9,630 nucleotides of DNA from Rhodospirillales bacterium (GTDB lineage: Bacteria > Pseudomonadota > Alphaproteobacteria > Rhodospirillales > JAOUPW01). Positions 6,878-9,630 of the stretch are shown piece by piece. The notes under the pieces were generated by a model. That model did not search any database, was not told the origin of the DNA, and was given only the letters and a program-made list of their open reading frames with translations. Position 1 is the stretch's first letter. Every line of letters begins with the position of its first letter. A program made the translations under genes and the position numbers. The stretch is taken from contig JAOUPW010000034.1 of assembly GCA_029879665.1 (NCBI GenBank), positions 1 through 9,630 on the forward strand, written 5' to 3'.

Positions 6878-9630
6878 ATGGTTTCCCGCATTCCCAAACC
6901 CCGCGCCATCATCGACCGTAAGGCGCTGACCGTCCGCCTCGAGGAACTGGCGGGATGGTCCGGCTATTCGGCCAAGACCCAGGGCGAATTTCTGGAAATC
7001 TTCAAGGATTCCCTGTTTCAGGGCCGCGCCGAAATCCGCCGCCGCTTCGAGCAGGACGGCGTGCGCGGGCCCGAGGTTATCCATACCTACGCTTTTCTCA
7101 TCGACCAGATGATCCGCACCATGCACGACTTCGCCGAAAGTTATGTCTATCCCCTGTCCAACCCGACCGAAGGCGAACGGCTGACGATCATCGCCACCGG
7201 CGGCTACGGCCGCGGCGAGCTGGCGCCGTTCTCGGATATCGACCTGATGTTCCTGCTGCCCTACAAGCAGACGGCGCACACCGAACAGGTGGTCGAATTC
7301 ATGCTCTATCTGCTCTGGGATCTGGGCCTCAAGGTCGGTCACGCGACGCGCTCCATCGAAGACAGCATCCGTTTGGCCCGCGAAGACATCACCATCCGCA
7401 CCAGCCTGCTTGAAGCCCGCTGGCTGTGGGGCGACCATGCGCTTTATAAAAAATTTGAAAAACGGTTCTATAACGAAGTCGTGGTCGGTACCGGGCGTAT
7501 GTTCGTCGAGGCCAAGCTTGCCGAGCGCGACCAGCGCCACGAACGCATGGGCGATACCCGTTATGTGCTTGAACCCAACATCAAGGAAGGCAAGGGCGGC
7601 CTGCGCGACCTGCAAACCCTGTTTTGGATCGCCAAGTACCTCTATCAGGTACGCGACATGAACGAACTGGTTGAGCATGGCATCCTGACCAAGGCCGACG
7701 TCCGAAAATTCGCCAAGGCGGAAAACTTTCTTTGGACCGTGCGCTGTCATCTGCACTATCTCGCGGACAGGCCTGAAGAACGGCTGAGCTTCAACGTCCA
7801 AACCGAAATCGGCGAACGCATGAACTATACCGATCATGCCGGCTCGCGCGGCGTCGAGCGTTTCATGAAACACTATTTCCTGATCGCCAAAGATGTCGGC
7901 AACCTGACCCGGGTTCTGTGCGCGGTTCTCGAAGAAGATCAGAAAGCCAAGAAAATTCGCTTCAACCTGCCCGGATTTCCTTTCCTTAAAAAGAACGTCG
8001 AAGGATTCCGCATCGACAGCGGCAGGGTTACGGTTTTGAACGACGACGATTTCAAAAACGAACCGAGAAAATTGATCGGAATTTTTCATGCCGCGCAAAT
8101 GCAAGACATGGATATTCACCCGGCGGCCCAGCGGCTGGTGACGCAAAACCTGCCTCTGATTGATAAATCCCTGCGCGCCGACGCCGACGCCAACAGGATG
8201 TTCATGGAGATTTTGACGTCGGACAAAAATCCGGAACGGGCGCTTCGCCTGCTTAACGAAGCCGGCGTCTTCGGCCGTTTCATGACCGACTTCGGCCGCG
8301 TCATCGCCCAGATGCAATACGACATGTATCATTTCTATACGGTCGACGAACACACCATCCGCGCCATCGGCATCCTGCACCGCATCGAAAAAGGCAGCCT
8401 CAAGGAAGACCATCCCGTTTCCAGCGCCGTGATCGGCGAAGTGCAATCCAGGCGCGCCCTGTATCTGTCGGTTCTTCTTCACGACATCGCCAAGGGCCGG
8501 GGCGGCGACCATTCCGAACTGGGAGCTAAGGTCGCGCTCAAATACGGCCCCCGGTTCGGCCTCAATGACTGGGAAACGGAAACCGTATCCTGGCTGGTGC
8601 TGCATCATCTGCGGATGAGCGACACCGCGTTCAAGCGCGACCTGGATGACCCTAAAACCGTATCCGATTTTGTTGAAATTGTGCAGTCGCCGGAACGTCT
8701 GCGCATGCTGCTGATTCTGACCGTTGCCGACATCCGCGCCGTCGGCCCTGCAGTGTGGAATGCCTGGAAGGCAACTTTGCTGCGCGAACTTTATTACCGC
8801 TCCATGGAAATCATGACCGGCGGCCTTCCCGCCGAACGCCGTGACGCCCGGGTCGAGCGGGCTCGGGCCGCCTTGCGCGAAAAACTTTCCGGCTGGACGG
8901 AAGACGAAATCGCCGCCCACCTTGCGCGCGGCTATGCCGAATACTGGCTCAGTTACGATACCGCCACTCATCTGCTGCACGCCAAGCTGATCGCCGAGGC
9001 CGAGGGCAAGGGCCTCGACCTGCACATGGAATTCCACGCCGACCCCAGCCGCGACGCAACCGAAGTCATTATCTACACGCCCGATCACCCGGGCCTCTTT
9101 ACCCGCATCGCCGGCGCCATGTCGTTGGCCGGCGCCTCGATCGTCGACGCCAAGATCGTAACCCTGACCAACGGCATGGCGCTGGATACCTTCCGCATCC
9201 AGAACCCGGACGGAAGCGCGTTCGCCGAGGCCCGGAAGCTGGAACGGCTGAAAGAAAAAATCGGCGCCGCGCTGGCGGGTAAACTGGATCCGGTGCGGGA
9301 ACTGAAAAAGGTTCAGGCTCAGGCACTGCCCAGCCGCACCCGGGTTTTCAAGGTACCGCCCCGGGTTCTGATCGATAACAAGGCCAGCGCCACCCATACG
9401 GTAATCGAAATCAACGGCCGTGACCGTCCCGGCCTGCTTCGCGATTTGACGGCGGCGCTGACCGGGCTCGGCCTGCAGATCGCCTCGGCGCATATTTCCA
9501 CCTATGGCGAGCGGGTGGTCGACGTTTTTTACGTCAAGGATGTGTTCGGCCTGAAGGCGGATCAGGAAAATAAGAAACAGGAAATCGAAGCCCGCCTGCT
9601 GGCGGCGATCACGCGCGACGCCGAAGCCGC
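6878..9630 (+). CDS. glnD: Bifunctional [protein-PII] uridylyltransferase / uridylyl-removing enzyme GlnD, 3' end cut by the window
   Basis: The open frame runs 917 codons without a stop to the right edge. GlnD adds UMP to PII proteins (GlnB/GlnK) when glutamine is low and removes it when glutamine is high, setting nitrogen assimilation. The nucleotidyltransferase domain shows GGYGRGE at 108-114 and S119-D120-I121-D122, whose aspartates bind metal. The conserved EPNIKEGKGGLRDLQ begins at 232. The HD hydrolase domain for UMP removal has H492, H535-D536 in LLHDIAKG, and H545. Two glutamine-sensing ACT domains lie at about 729-800, with DHPGLFTRIAGAM, and 840-913, with GRDRPGLLRDLTAAL. All parts are in one unbroken frame, and typical alphaproteobacterial lengths suggest only a few tens of residues at most are missing. 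The ATG is the first start after an in-frame TAG at 6866-6868. GGAAAGGA lies 13 bases upstream, a long spacing that may mean modest translation. It must have a promoter in the 109-bp divergent spacer. Confidence 0.97.
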   Translation, partial: MVSRIPKPRAIIDRKALTVRLEELAGWSGYSAKTQGEFLEIFKDSLFQGRAEIRRRFEQDGVRGPEVIHTYAFLIDQMIRTMHDFAESYVYPLSNPTEGERLTIIATGGYGRGELAPFSDIDLMFLLPYKQTAHTEQVVEFMLYLLWDLGLKVGHATRSIEDSIRLAREDITIRTSLLEARWLWGDHALYKKFEKRFYNEVVVGTGRMFVEAKLAERDQRHERMGDTRYVLEPNIKEGKGGLRDLQTLFWIAKYLYQVRDMNELVEHGILTKADVRKFAKAENFLWTVRCHLHYLADRPEERLSFNVQTEIGERMNYTDHAGSRGVERFMKHYFLIAKDVGNLTRVLCAVLEEDQKAKKIRFNLPGFPFLKKNVEGFRIDSGRVTVLNDDDFKNEPRKLIGIFHAAQMQDMDIHPAAQRLVTQNLPLIDKSLRADADANRMFMEILTSDKNPERALRLLNEAGVFGRFMTDFGRVIAQMQYDMYHFYTVDEHTIRAIGILHRIEKGSLKEDHPVSSAVIGEVQSRRALYLSVLLHDIAKGRGGDHSELGAKVALKYGPRFGLNDWETETVSWLVLHHLRMSDTAFKRDLDDPKTVSDFVEIVQSPERLRMLLILTVADIRAVGPAVWNAWKATLLRELYYRSMEIMTGGLPAERRDARVERARAALREKLSGWTEDEIAAHLARGYAEYWLSYDTATHLLHAKLIAEAEGKGLDLHMEFHADPSRDATEVIIYTPDHPGLFTRIAGAMSLAGASIVDAKIVTLTNGMALDTFRIQNPDGSAFAEARKLERLKEKIGAALAGKLDPVRELKKVQAQALPSRTRVFKVPPRVLIDNKASATHTVIEINGRDRPGLLRDLTAALTGLGLQIASAHISTYGERVVDVFYVKDVFGLKADQENKKQEIEARLLAAITRDAEA

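Noticed and set aside
6839..9493. An 884-codon open frame on the minus strand opposite glnD
   Set aside because: The plus strand carries all GlnD catalytic and ACT motifs in one frame. The antisense frame stays open because GC-rich codon bias makes stops rare; its translation shows no domain I recognise and is rich in His/Gln/Gly as expected of a shadow.
1..9630. Defence system, CRISPR array, prophage, transposon, tRNA or riboswitch of a known class
   Set aside because: No repeat-spacer pattern, transposase, integrase, terminal inverted repeats, cloverleaf or known riboswitch core was seen. The genes are ordinary chromosomal genes with even composition.

Overview
The window looks like core chromosome from a GC-rich alphaproteobacterium, perhaps Rhodospirillales-like. 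That placement is an inference from protein character, high GC codon use and a tme/maeB-mutS-glnD gene neighbourhood that I recall from alphaproteobacteria such as Sinorhizobium. I see no RNA genes, CRISPR arrays, insertion sequences, phage genes or signs of recent transfer.

Layout. The left third is read on the minus strand. From right to left it holds a small glycine-rich protein resembling general stress proteins (2733-3233), a full-length malic enzyme fused to a phosphotransacetylase-like domain (385-2649), and the first 86 codons of an SDR-type L-threonine 3-dehydrogenase that runs off the left edge (1-260). A 206-bp divergent intergenic region (3234-3439) separates these from plus-strand mutS (3440-6253). 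The mutS stop overlaps the stop of a convergent minus-strand cysteine hydrolase of the isochorismatase family (6250-6768). A 109-bp divergent spacer then leads to plus-strand glnD (6878 to the right edge), which lacks only its last codons. No stretch longer than 300 bases is without a gene.

Roles. MaeB makes pyruvate and reducing power from malate, and the threonine dehydrogenase starts threonine breakdown to glycine and acetyl-CoA, so the left side is central carbon and amino-acid metabolism. MutS starts mismatch repair. GlnD senses glutamine and sets the uridylylation state of PII proteins. The cysteine hydrolase and the stress-like protein have no defined substrate or role. These genes do not form one obvious pathway.

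I do not see a previously undescribed multi-gene system. The points most worth a second look are non-coding. The mutS leader carries two overlapping, mutually exclusive hairpins. An 8-bp direct repeat and interlocked candidate -10 boxes lie in the same divergent spacer. The mutS/hydrolase junction has overlapping stop codons and no spacer for a terminator.
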